A stretch of 43,915 nucleotides of DNA from contig NW_019774580.1 in assembly GCF_001039355.2 (NCBI RefSeq), positions 505,219-549,133 on the forward strand, written 5' to 3'. Below are positions 12,492 through 32,193 of the stretch, in pieces; position 1 is the stretch's first letter, and each line of letters starts with the position of its first letter. The DNA is from Lingula anatina (lineage: Eukaryota > Brachiopoda > Lingulata > Lingulida > Lingulidae). Position numbers and translations under genes: made by a program. The notes beneath the pieces were generated by a model. The model was not told the origin of the DNA, ran no database searches, and saw nothing but the letters and a program-made list of their open reading frames with translations.

Positions 12492-13783
12492 GACAAGCTG
12501 CTTCCTTTTTTTTACCCAAGACAGGACACCTATCGACTGCCAACTGAAGACACTGCCCTCTAACGGCTGAGTCGTTGCTCACTCAGGAAAAGTGATGTTA
12601 AATTTATAATCTGCAGAAGCAACTAAAGAATAATTTGCTAGTTTGCTTGATGATTATGTGAAAATGGTATGGCGTAAACGGGAGTCGTATTATTCTAGCT
12701 GCAGTTTTGATGGTGCAAAAAACAATCATTAAAGGTGGGGAAAGTAAAGTATTTTAATCCAAACCTCTATTACACAAAAGAGAACATTCCAAGGCATCTC
12801 ACTTGTTGAAGATCAATATCTAACTTTCTATTAATTTTTAATGTTTTTTTGGTCTTCTTTTTATATATAAAACTAAGATGAAAAAGCACTGATTTGTTTT
12901 CATACTTTATTCTTTCTCTTAATGCCTGGATACAACAGATTTCACTGCATTCCTTTGCTATTAAGTTCAGACTCTCTCTTGTGAAAATGGCACTTCTTAA
13001 AATATTGTATACATTACATCTTAATTTTAATCTGGAAGAGACATTTACTGCATTCTGGAACTTTTTGGTGTTATTTGTACTGATCAAACTTCAGTAAACG
13101 TCTTTCATTACCAATTTAGCTGAACACAATAAAGTTTCTAGTAATATTATTCACATCATTTTAAAAAATTAAGAAAAACTAAGTTTTCAAATACAAAAGT
13201 AAAAATTGCAAGCATTTCAAAATATAAATTATGTCATTGGGAAACCATATGAATAGTACAAAGTTCTATTTAATTATCTTACCAATCTTTTATTTACAGA
13301 AGACTGCCACAAAAACCTTCCTTTTTCAATGTCTTAGTAAACCCAAAATGCAAAAAATGTTTAACCTACCCTGCAGATGTTTAATTTACTCATCAAAAAC
13401 ACAAGGTCAAAATTGAGAGGATTTTGCACAAAATAAAAATTTTCAAATTCAAAATCAACTACTTGAGACTCGAGTTGGCTACATTTTACTCCACAAAAGA
13501 AAATGATTCATGTAGATAATTAAATCATTGCAAAACCCAGCTTAGTTCATCTTTTACCACAAAGATACATTCTCATGACACCCTGATGTCAAATGCCATA
13601 ATCATTCTTCACCAGCAAAATTAAAGTCTAAATTGCCACACTTCTCAAAATGAGTGATCAAAAGTAATCATAAACTTGGCTGACAGCCTGGTATGGACAT
13701 AAATATTGCTATCCAAAATGATAAGTACTACTGTAACACATTAACTCTCAATAAATTATATTTTCTTTATTTATTGAACAATG
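12492..13783. other. Spacer between the ADAR start and the FAM199X stop
   Basis: Holds the ADAR promoter and 5' UTR (probably within about 12492-12620; no TATA box recognised) and the FAM199X 3' UTR. Minus-strand AATAAA hexamers at 13775-13766 and 13294-13289 are possible FAM199X poly(A) signals. Short open frames on both strands show no conserved domain. I see no further gene. Confidence 0.5.
13766..13775 (-). terminator. Overlapping AATAAA hexamers just past the FAM199X stop
   Basis: Two overlapping AATAAA on the minus strand begin only about nine bases after the TAA at 13786-13784. If used, the 3' UTR would be unusually short. The hexamer at 13294-13289 is an alternative. Confidence 0.35.
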
Positions 13784-14370
13784 TTAAGTTAATATATCCA
13801 CTTCTTCTTCCACTGGCTCAAAATTGGTCAGAGCAAGAACTTCTTCCTTGTGGAACAGACCACTTCGTCTCTCTCTCATCATTTGGCGATATTCCTTTCT
13901 TTGTCGCTGTCTCTCCAGTTTCAGTTGATTTCGCCTCTCTCTGTTCAGACCACGCTGAAAATAAAAAATAAGTGTTTTATCTTGTAACAGACCTAGTTTA
14001 AAGACAATAACTTTGTAAGGCTGGTTTACATGAGCAAATGAAGTCCATAAAAAGTTTGATAAAGTAGTCTTTTTATTTCATCTCTAAATAGGGTTACGTA
14101 TCCCTAGTGTTTGCAGGCATTAGATCCATTCACCTCTAAGTTTAAGTGAATGGTAGTTATAACCTGTTGTTTAATCTGGCATTAGTAATATATCCCAAGC
14201 TGTCCACATGACAGGAAAGCAAGGTGTCTTTAATGCCTCACAGAAAATCAATCTAACATTCCATCAGGTTGTTAATTTGATGAAGATAAAATTTCAAAAC
14301 TATAATAAAATATCCAGCATTTCTTTTGCAAAAAACTCATGAGCATATTTCATGTCCTTTTTTCAAATTA

Positions 14371-14442
<72 letters not shown>

Positions 14443-17400
14443 CTTGGAACAAAGTCTGGTGAAAGGTTAGCACTGAAATCTTTCCATGACATTCCAATGA
14501 TAACCATTTTTCAACTAAAACAAGATTTCTGGGGCTGTGAAATGACACCAGGATACTCACTTTTGCCTTTTTCTGCGGAGACTCTACATCACTGTGGTCT
14601 GACACACTGCTGCAGGAACTACAGTGGTCACCATTAATGCTACTGTTGCTGGAGTGCTGCTTTACATACTTTCTCAATCTCTGGAGCTTTTCATCATTCA
14701 ACCAGTCCAGTTCTAAAATGATAAATTGTAAACAATGCCTTATCCAAGTTATCTGATTGACCTTGATTTTTGAAGGTTACGGCCATTTCCAAAACAATTA
14801 ACATAAATTAGGTTAGAAAAAGTTAGAAATTATTAATTTTCAGGGGCTCTTATCCACAATTTTTTTACACTATTAAAGCATGAAGTTGCATAAAAGACCA
14901 TAAGTGGTCAAAATAGCTGTGCTAGTCATTCACAAAACCAAGAGAGAAATTAGGCTTGGGTTCGCCTTTTAATCAAGAGAAAAAGCTCAAGCGCCTTTAT
15001 AAAAACAAACTGACATTATCAATATAGGAAATAAGGAATGGTTATATTTTAGAAAAAAAAATGGACCATCAATGAAGAAGAATAAAAAGCATACCAATAA
15101 CAAACTCTGTATCTGTGGGTGAAACCTGGGCATTTGGACTAATAATTCGGATCACTTCAATCTGTTCTCTGAGACCCATTTCTTCACTAATGATCCTTGT
15201 GAGCTCTTCAATTGTGGAAATCTGTTCTTGACTTGTCATATTACTCCTGACAATGACAAAAATAGAAAAAATAATAAAGGCAAAGTTTAAGTGCTGTAAG
15301 TTAAACTGCTGCCCTTATTATTTTAAGTGAATTGTTTTAAGAGTTTTCACTAAAAAAACTGTTGAAATATGGACACAAAGTTCTCAATTTTTAAAACCAT
15401 TTTGAATACTGTCTATCCAATTCTTGAACTCTAGAGTTCAGATAGACCAGGTTTATTCATGTGCATTGTAGTGAACCTATTCTCTGATGTTCATAAAATT
15501 GCAACAGCAGCAAACTTGGTCCACATATTGTCTTGCACTTCTACAAACTGTCAGCCAAGGAATATTGCTACCAGTCTACTTGAAGTGCCCCCCCCCCCCC
15601 TTTACAAACAATTCTTCAATAACCCAGTATTAGATTTCCTATATTAACATTTATTGTAATAAATAAAAATTCTATAAAAGACAATATACAATCTTAATCA
15701 AAAGAAATGTTACAAATCAAATTTACAGTTCACACCAATCAAACATTATTTAAATTGTAATAAATGTGTCAGTTATGTTGGACACTAGAATGTCTGGGTT
15801 TTCTCATGTGCATACATATTCCTTACCATGGTTTATTATCTGTGAAACTCTCTGAATGTGTGCGTTTTCTGGGTGAAGGTGGGGAGATTGGCAACGTGGG
15901 AATTATGTCTGTCAGGACATCTGTTGTAATACCCAGTTCGTTGTCTGTCCATGGATGAGTCTCCAATGTATCTGCAGAAAATACAAAAGACTGCTGTTAA
16001 AATTTTGTACAAAAATCTAGTTTAAAACCATATGATTTACTCTATTTCAACTGTTCATATAATTTTTACAAAAACTTTGTACATAATAACTTCAGTGTAA
16101 ATAAAGCAGTCCCCATTTCATAAAAACAACTTCAAAGAGCAAACTCTTATCAAAATCTCAGCAAAAAAATAAGGAAATGATACTATCACTCTACTAATTA
16201 TGTAAACTGTCAAAACAATGTACAAGGATAACCTGGATAAGCAACAAACATCAGTTATCTACCTTGTGAATTATTTTCTAGCACTTTAGAAAAAGATGTA
16301 TCCAAGTCTTCATTTACATCTGACAAAGAGAAGAGGGTGAAATTTGTGTCATCAACCTCCTTCTCCAGATCCAGGAAGGTTTCCTCACTACATTCTGAGC
16401 TGGCTACACTTGTTCCACTGGAAGTGATGTTGTAATATGTCTGGAAGCTGGTTGACAGGGACTGTGACTTGTCATTTCTTACCCTGCAGAATGGAGGAAA
16501 ATATGCTTTATATGCATAAAGTTATGAAATGTGCTTAACTCGCATAATTAGGGACTTTCTTTGGTATGCAGAAGTTTTCTTCACCTTAAAGGGGCAGATA
16601 TAATAGCCAGAATTAATACTTTCATTAAATTTAAACATGAATGGATTTCAAAGACTTAATAGAACTATTAAGATGGAAGTTATGGAGATTTTTATAGTAA
16701 TGACTGACAATCTACATATATACTACAGCAACTATCTAAATTGCATCTTATTTATCCATCTCATTAAATTGAAAACAACATTTCTTCATCTGTTTAGGAA
16801 TTACATTTAGAAACACTGAAATCAAAATAAAATTGCAGACCAAAATATTTTCGTTAAATATTTTAAACAATTATCTTAATTCAAGAAATATATTGAGTAC
16901 CTTTTCACTTCTGCTTCTAGTGTATTGAAGTCCATGTCAATCATACTGTCAATATCCAAAAAGACATTCTTATAGTCCTTGGTCAGTGGGCTTTCAGATT
17001 GCCAGGGACTGAAAAAAGAGAGAGAGAAAAGTTAAATATAAATATAAAAACTTTGAACAACAATAAGTAATGATGTTGTGTTTTGTTGATCGTCTGATTG
17101 CTAATCAAACAGGATTAATTTTCATTCGCTGTCCAAAGTTTCTATTTATGCCAGAGAAGCAGTGAACTGTGGCTATCTGTAACCTACTGAAGAGAAAATT
17201 CCTAAAATATATCTAATAAAGGAAACCCTGCACAACCATAAACTTCAGTATCTAGTATCTTCTAAGATGGCAAGGAAAACCTTAGAGTTTAACTTCATGC
17301 AGAGAAGTAGGTCCAGCAGGACTTAACCACATGATTTCTGCTTCCATATTTAGTGCACAGGTGCATATGGTTATGAAAGTATAAGGTCTAGATTTCAGTC

Positions 17401-18582
17401 ATATGCTCACTGGTTTAATTAGAACAAATGCCATGCTGCGATCTTATAGCCTCTTACGCTATTTATCAATTGCCACCCAGTAGCTCCTTGACAACTGATC
17501 TTTTTGAAATAATAACTCATCCGTCTACTTATTTATCAAACTATATGTAACTCCCATTTATGGTGTGCATGCACATAAACTGCATGTTTAATTATATTCA
17601 TTATTCTTAACTATGTTGTCATGCTAGCCAATTGCACATGGTCATTCATATGCATGCACTGGTATACCAATGTGAATAGAACATTAAAAATCAAAATTCA
17701 GTTTTGAAACATATACTGATGCCTCAAGCACCATGTGCAAAACATCAGGTTTTTGAGCAACACAAATTAATTATGCAAATTGTATGTCTTCTCTCATACT
17801 ACACTATCTTCCCAACATCTGGAGGCAAGCATGCAATAAAGAGAGCATTAATTATATCTAACAATGCATCCACTTATTTAGTACCCTACAGATAGTTTAT
17901 TGAGTGCTATTACATTACAAACATAACTTATATTTTTACCAGTCTGTACATGGCAAAACATCTTCATGAATTTAATTTGTGTTTGTTTGTGAAAAGAATA
18001 AGGACATTTTCACTACTTTCACAGTCAGAAACGGATAGACATGGGATAATTCGAACAAAACTAAGAAAAGGAAGATACCTTACATCTCACAATCCCATGC
18101 TGTACTGCCTACTAAGTCAGTACTTCCAAAACTACTACTAGTAGTTTTGGAAATCAAGTTTGTATTCAGCATTTGAGCAATATAGATTTTCAAATATTTC
18201 TAACAGTTTCTCACTCCTTCTCTTGACCTCTGAACAACAAATAATAACATATACATATTATGATATATGCACTATACCAAGGCGAGGGCGTGACTCACAA
18301 GACACCAAGATAAAAGATGCACATGTTACTAATGGAAGTGAACTACCAAATGAACGTACATCTAGCTTACGTTATTTTTGCAACAGTCCATCCTAATTAA
18401 TTGAACATACTGTCCATAACTAACTTACACCACAGTACATCTATTCAATGACAGATGAAACAAACTCAGTTGTAAATACTTGGCATAAGCGTGTATAGTA
18501 GAGGAACAGTGTGTGGCCACGTTGCGGCTACGTCTGAAAACATATCGTACCTGCTGGTCAGGAGTGGGGTGTCTGCTATCAT
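13784..18582 (-). CDS. FAM199X: FAM199X-like protein
   Basis: Exons in transcript order: 18582-18551, 17008-16901, 16483-16263, 15971-15827, 15246-15095, 14712-14561, 13954-13784 (TAA), with all phases consistent; about 326 aa against about 388 in human. Recognised from motifs kept in the vertebrate family: TSSGTSVASSE, a KPWSNMTSQEQ block, EEMGLREQIEVIRIISPNAQ, SPTDTEFVIELDWLNDEKL, then a Ser-rich linker, a basic Arg/Gln/Lys-rich helix and a closing RSGLFHKEEVLAL. No enzyme motif, signal peptide or membrane segment is visible. The C-terminal basic segment suggests a nuclear or RNA/DNA-associated protein, but function is not established. The short first exon (MIADTPLLTS) was chosen because it supplies an ATG, a GTACG donor and the needed phase; it is the least certain exon. 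It is transcribed away from MASTL across a shared 1.3-kb spacer. Confidence 0.9.
14379..14440. repeat. (AT)n microsatellite, about 31 units
   Basis: A pure AT run preceded by about ten A residues, in the last FAM199X intron, about 120 bases from the penultimate exon. It produces spurious Tyr-Ile open frames on both strands. Confidence 0.97.
15588..15600. repeat. Poly-C tract in a FAM199X intron
   Basis: Thirteen C residues in the 15247-15826 intron, which otherwise shows nothing recognisable. Confidence 0.9.
17009..18550 (-). other. FAM199X intron 1 (1.54 kb)
   Basis: AT-rich sequence between the presumed first coding exon and exon 2. It contains the inverted repeat at 18124-18152. Short open frames here lack conserved features. 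No transposon protein remnant was recognised. Confidence 0.6.
18124..18152. repeat. Near-perfect palindrome, 14-nt arms
   Basis: Arms TTCCAAAACTACTA and TAGTAGTTTTGGAA flank a single C. All 14 pairs match. It sits in FAM199X intron 1, about 430 bp from exon 1, and would form a tight hairpin or cruciform. Confidence 0.95.
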
Positions 18583-19867
18583 TTTTCTTTTCTTGCTTCA
18601 CGAATTACTTCGAAAACTTCCAGAGAGACACTTCCAATTATCTTCCCTCAAAAGTAGAGAGAACCGGTTTAGGTTATTCAATACTTTCTCTTTGAACTAT
18701 ACTTCTTTCTTGAGTAATGCTCCAGCCGGTCTCCAACGTGTAACAAAGCTGAAGATTGCACATCCGGGTGCTCATATTGACCATTGATTGGCTAGACTAC
18801 GACCTAGTTGTAAATTGGGTTATATGAGTAACATTTCCCGCGGTTTTTATCACTATGGTATTATATATTTATGTATATACATTTTAATGGTAATGTGAGC
18901 TATGATTTAATTTGATATAGAACACAAACTCACACATTTTTGATTTGGAATGCATTAGGTTAACATTACGACATGATATTTGTTTCGAAGTCTCGTGCCA
19001 AGGCCTCGTGACCTCGGTTATGTCCCAACAGGTGCAAACAGAAACTATGATACGGCATGAGAGCGTCGTCGTGGCCAGGTCGTCGCAACCTTCCGAGACT
19101 GCAACAGCCATTTGCTGATGTCGACGCAGCATCAGATCTTCACTATAATTTTAAAACTTCACCCCAAATGCTTTTGATAGGCTATTTTTAACGTTTTAAA
19201 ATTATTTTAAAATACTAAGTTCAATTATATTCCACGTACATGTACACGTACAGCACCCAATTATTTTAGAGTTGCTGCAATGAATTAGATACGTACCCTT
19301 ATTAAAAAAGAAAGTGGAAATGAAAAAACGAGGTAACAGAGGCCTAACAATTAGCTATGTGAAATGAAATGGAAGAGGAGAGGTCTCCCCTGCACTTTTT
19401 TAGGCATGCCTCTGATTTCATTTAATTTGTGCATGCTGTTGTACATTGTAAGTTTTGTGACTAAATAAAATCTGTAACACACGTGTCCTTTTCACTGTCA
19501 AACAATGAAAGGATGCAAAGTTGAGGATGTTGGATAATTTCCCTTCTAATTTCGATTTACAATTACTTGGGCAATTTAATTCAGTGCATGTGCTGTGAGC
19601 GCGGTGTGTCTGCAACCGTACTCTCGAAAATTACAGCTATTTGTACATATTTACGTGAATTTGTAAGTTACGGCTGGTGAGAAAAGGTGAAAAACAAAAT
19701 CGACTACGTAAGGTGTCGACCTCTGGTGGAAAATCGGATGTAAACGGAACTCTTCTTTACAAAGAGATTCGACTAACATCATGGCGCTGATTTGAAAAGC
19801 GGAAAATGTCCTGGATATAATAACCTGAAGTAAACAGAAACATGCCAGAGTGGATCGTCTGAACATA
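18583..19867. promoter_or_regulatory. Head-to-head promoter spacer between FAM199X and MASTL
   Basis: The start codons of the divergent FAM199X (18582, minus) and MASTL (19868, plus) are 1285 bp apart. A reverse CCAAT box (GATTGGCT) spans about 18786-18793 and an E2F-type TTTCCCGC lies at 18834-18841. CpG is more frequent here than in neighbouring introns. No TATA box is placed convincingly. Three short upstream ATG frames precede the MASTL start. Whether one bidirectional or two separate promoters operate cannot be seen from the sequence. Confidence 0.6.
18834..18841 (+). promoter_or_regulatory. Candidate E2F site (TTTCCCGC)
   Basis: Exact match to the TTTSSCGC E2F consensus, extended by GG, about 250 bp upstream of the FAM199X ATG and about 1 kb upstream of the MASTL ATG. 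It is plausible for a mitotic kinase gene but is only an 8-bp match. Confidence 0.4.
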
Positions 19868-28044
<8,177 letters not shown>

Positions 28045-28316
28045 ATGGCTCTCTGCCAAGTGGTGACATTTTCTATTGGTAGCACAACATATTTTTGTAT
28101 ATTGTTGTACAAGAGAAGATTTGAAACTTTATATTATACAGAATTGTCAGAAAATAACTGTATATTACAGCATTGGTTGTGGTGTATTTAAATTATTTCT
28201 TAGCGTATTTTTGTTACTTAGTTGCCATGGATAGAACTGGTGGAGAAATTATAGAATTACCAACTTTAAAAAACCTAGCAATGCCAAGATACTGAAGTGC
28301 AAATTGATCTTCCCTT

Positions 28317-28322
28317 AATAAA
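28317..28322 (+). terminator. Candidate MASTL poly(A) signal (AATAAA), proximal
   Basis: AATAAA about 270 bases after the MASTL stop, followed by AT-rich sequence. Confidence 0.4.
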
Positions 28323-28806
28323 AATAAGGTTGTGCAATATTTGATATTTCTGACAAATGTTATTAGAATGATGTCAGCATGTATTTCGATCAATTTCTGG
28401 GAAGTAATGTTTTTTAAGCAAACTTTTTCTTTCTAATAAGATTTGCGTCAATTCACCAAAATACTGGGTTGAAAAAATTATGGTTGTTTGCTAAATATTG
28501 ATCTGCATTCCAAGGGTCTTTTTATTTTTCAATGTCAAGGTTTATTTTGATCTACAGCAACAATTTTTGAAGATATAGCTGCTGCTTACTTGACTGATAT
28601 TCTTTGTGATATTTAAGAAACCACTATATCTGTACATTTTAGTTTGTCATATTACAATTTTCTTATAAACATCTAGATCTCTCTTATTTATTAATACTTT
28701 TGGAAGTTTTTAATTCATTTGCATTTGTGCCATTTGAAATTAGAACAAATCTATTAATTTCAGAGAAATATCATTTTGGTGGCGGGTACATTATCATGAA
28801 AACTAT

Positions 28807-28812
28807 AATAAA
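28807..28812 (+). terminator. Candidate MASTL poly(A) signal (AATAAA), distal
   Basis: AATAAA about 760 bases after the MASTL stop, followed within about 30 bases by a T-rich stretch that could be the downstream element. Confidence 0.45.
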
Positions 28813-29624
28813 AATACTCATTTTAGTTTCACATTTCAGCTTTTTATTGTTTTTTTATATGAAATGTGCATTTGTTTAATATACTTCACAGTAAAAAAAA
28901 CTACAAAACTTCAACCATGCACATCAGTACACTTCACCTCAAAATTCTTCTTGATATGGTACAGTTCATATAAATATTAATTGTCATCAGGAAGACCATT
29001 ATTCTTAATTACAATGAAGCAAATGCATAAGGCAACATTTTTATGAAAAATTATTTCTTTCAAAAGTACAAGTGTGGCCTTTGCATCTTGATGTGATTGT
29101 CTCTTATAATTATCTACACCAAATATTGCTCGAGTCTAGTTATAAGGCTTGTACAATTAAAAGGCAACTTCTGGCCACATCTTAGTGATCAGGTTTGAAG
29201 TGCTTCTCAACTTCCCTTGAATGAGATTAAAATAACATTTCACATAATTAGTGCAAAAAAATTATAAGTCATTATTTACAGACCTTACCATTGTGCTGGA
29301 AGATGCACTTAAAAATAAATAATACTTTAAAATTAATAATAAAAAACAACACGTATAACTACATAAATACTGGCTGCCTGAAATTATAAAATAATATGAT
29401 ATCAAACCTATCTATCAACATATTTTTTTAAAGTCCAGCAAATAGGTTTTTTGTTGTCTTTTGCATATGGTGGAAAAGTAAATCATTTCTAAAGCGACTT
29501 GACAAGTGATAAATAAAGGGTGAGTAAAAATAATGTGAAGTCTCTTAAGGAACATTTTGCTTTTTTTCACCAGTTTTTTCAATTGCCCTACTTTTCTAAA
29601 GCTTTTTAGTAAACTATTAAAAGT

Positions 29625-29630
29625 TTTATT
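29625..29630 (-). terminator. Candidate poly(A) signal for the MAP3K19-like gene
   Basis: Reads AATAAA on the minus strand, about 660 bases after the TAA at 30296-30294. A second one lies at 28848-28843. Confidence 0.4.
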
Positions 29631-30293
29631 ATTTTCTTTTTACAGCTGGCAAGCAATCTCACTGAGAAAAACTATTAAGTGCACAAAGTAATATAACATG
29701 CAAGATATTGTTTGGCCCAGCTAATAACCAATTTCCTTTTCACATTTGAAATACACCATTGTAAATAAGCACAACCTTCGTCACAACCATTATGGGACTA
29801 CATGAAAAAAAATTAATAATTTTACTAAATTAGTAAATTACTCTTTTCATATTAAATTTTGTTGATTTTACCCTTTTAACTTATGGCAAAACCTTGGTGT
29901 TTACTTGTGTTCTTTGTTTAATAACACAAATAACAATTAAATTGGGTATAATACTGTGGGGCGAATATGCTTTGTTTTTAAACACAATTAAATCCCTTCC
30001 TTATTTAATGCACTTGGTATAGTCCTGTATAAATCAATACAGATAAAACCTGTATAAATTAGTATATGGGTAGCTGAATATAGATCAGTTAATTCATATT
30101 TTCAAGTATATGTAAAAATCTACTTGAAAGGCTCTTCAATATAAAATCATGAAAATGATCTCATTTTCCAACTTTGGTTTACTGTCACTGTTATTTATGT
30201 AACATGGTATATAAGTCGGTTTTGTGCCTCCTATATTTTCATAGGCTTAACTGCAGTTAAGCTGAAATAAATAATCCTTTGTCCATGATCAGT

Positions 30294-32157
30294 TTATTTC
30301 TTTTTCTTGGTGATGAAAATGTGTTGCAACAGTGCTGATGCATCCCAACGAAGATCTTGATCTCTGGAAATTAATTTTTGTTGAGTATTCAGAAATATTA
30401 TGTAGTATTTATTGTTAATAGATGAAATTTGGTTAAAATACTTTTTAATCAAACCCAAATTACGTAGACTTATGGTGGGATCTAAATCTGTGTTATTAAA
30501 ATACATGTACTTCAGTGGACACTAGTTGAGGTGAACCCTTCTCAGAAACCCACTCATAAAATCATGCATTCTAAAAAATCTTGGTAAAGGAGTTTTACAA
30601 GCTAAAATGTAAAACAAGGAACAAATAAAATAAATGGAAAGGTGGGACAACAGACATAAGTATTTCTTGGTAAAAACAAATTTACCTTAACATGCACATT
30701 TTCACAAACTCTCTTGCTTCCTCACTAAATGTGGCAGGTAACTCGGGGACTGGCTTATCTGAGCCTATAGCAAATATGGCTGCCATGGGTGCCATCTCTG
30801 ACCTGAAAACACCACCATGCATCAGTAAAACTATACCAAACTATGGACATTCTTCAGTCTAATTTCTTACTCAAAAAAAATTATAATTCACAACAACATT
30901 TTTCTTTTATGAAATGGACATAAGTAATAGAATCAAATCTTTATTAGAGCATGGCCAGATGGCAGGTGATAGTGTCATCATTACATACCATGGAGGTTTT
31001 CTGGTGGCCATCTCAAACACTGTACAGCCAATACTCCTAAAATGGAATTTTGCTGTCAATGAAAGTAGCAGAGATACATGGAAAGTCAAAATACAAAAGC
31101 CTTTGCTATATTTTCAAACAAATAACTAGGTGCTTAATCATTCTTTTTAAACTGCCAGATAAAGGTACAACAATCTACCAAATGGATGTAACCTTAAATC
31201 ACACTAAATGTGTACCATATATCAGATTTCTTTCCATGTCCTGTCTCAGTGACCACCTCTGGAGCCATCCAATATGGTGTCCCCTTCATGGATTTGAGTA
31301 TTTGTGTCTGACTCATGCTGAGATTGATACACAACCTCTTAGCACATCCAAAGTCTATAAGCTTGATGATACCATTAGGCATCAACATGATGTTTGCTCC
31401 CTTGATGTCCCTAAAATGGAAACCCATTCAATATAATTTCTTAAAATTGTTTAGTTACATTATTACTGGTCTGCAACAGTGAAATTCTTTCTACCAGTAT
31501 AAGCACTTTTCCAGTCAAGTAGAATGTAATTGACCACACCCTCACCAAGCATACGATAACAATAAAATAACCATAGAAGATCAGACTCATCCTTCTCTTG
31601 TTCAATGCACCACATAAAAGTCATATGTTTATAGACAAGCTTTCTATGTTTATAAGCTGTACAGGGATTGCAGTGATAGTAAATATGGAGCAACTTCACT
31701 TTAAAAGCACATTGCAATGTATATGCTGAAAAAAAGTCAGTTGCTATGTATCTTGTATTGTCCAAACCACTGACCTGTGAATGACATTATTGGCATGGAG
31801 GTACTCCACCCCCTCCAGGATCTGCTTGGTGTACCTGCAGAAGACCACCTCTTCCAGGGCCCCAAAGCGTGCCAAGAGATTGGCCACAGAACCACCAGGA
31901 ACAAACTGCATGAAGATGTTCACTGTGTCATCCTCCAGACTGGTGCCAAGGTAACTGGAGAAGGAAGGAATGCACATATACTTACTTACTTGATTATACA
32001 AGTAATGTTAACCACATGTTCTGTTTACCATGTCAGCTAGGGCACTTCTGTTCAGTTACTACTACTATTGCAATATCCTTTTTGCTTTACGGTAAATATA
32101 TCTTAGTGGTATATAGAATGTCTTATCTTATAAAATCATACATCCAGTGTATGTTTG

Positions 32158-32193
<36 letters not shown>

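Larger units (their letters stand above)
28045..30293. other. Convergent 3' region of MASTL and the MAP3K19-like gene
   Basis: About 2.2 kb of AT-rich sequence between two stop codons on opposite strands. It holds both 3' UTRs. MASTL poly(A) candidates on the plus strand are at 28317-28322 and 28807-28812. Minus-strand candidates for the kinase are at 29630-29625 and 28848-28843. No other gene or RNA is recognised. Confidence 0.6.

Noticed and set aside
12770-13097. Open frames on both strands between ADAR and FAM199X
   Set aside because: AT-driven composition, no splice or homology support; probably FAM199X 3' UTR or spacer.
14326-14701. Frames with long Tyr-Ile runs on both strands
   Set aside because: Produced by the AT microsatellite. 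Only the minus-strand part 14712-14561 is a real FAM199X exon.
17704-18787. Several plus-strand frames of 60-98 residues
   Set aside because: They lie in FAM199X intron 1 and its 5' flank, antisense to the gene, without conserved motifs.
18884-19132. 82-residue minus-strand frame considered as the FAM199X first exon
   Set aside because: No donor in the required phase was found at its end, whereas 18582-18551 offers an ATG, a GTACG donor and the right phase.
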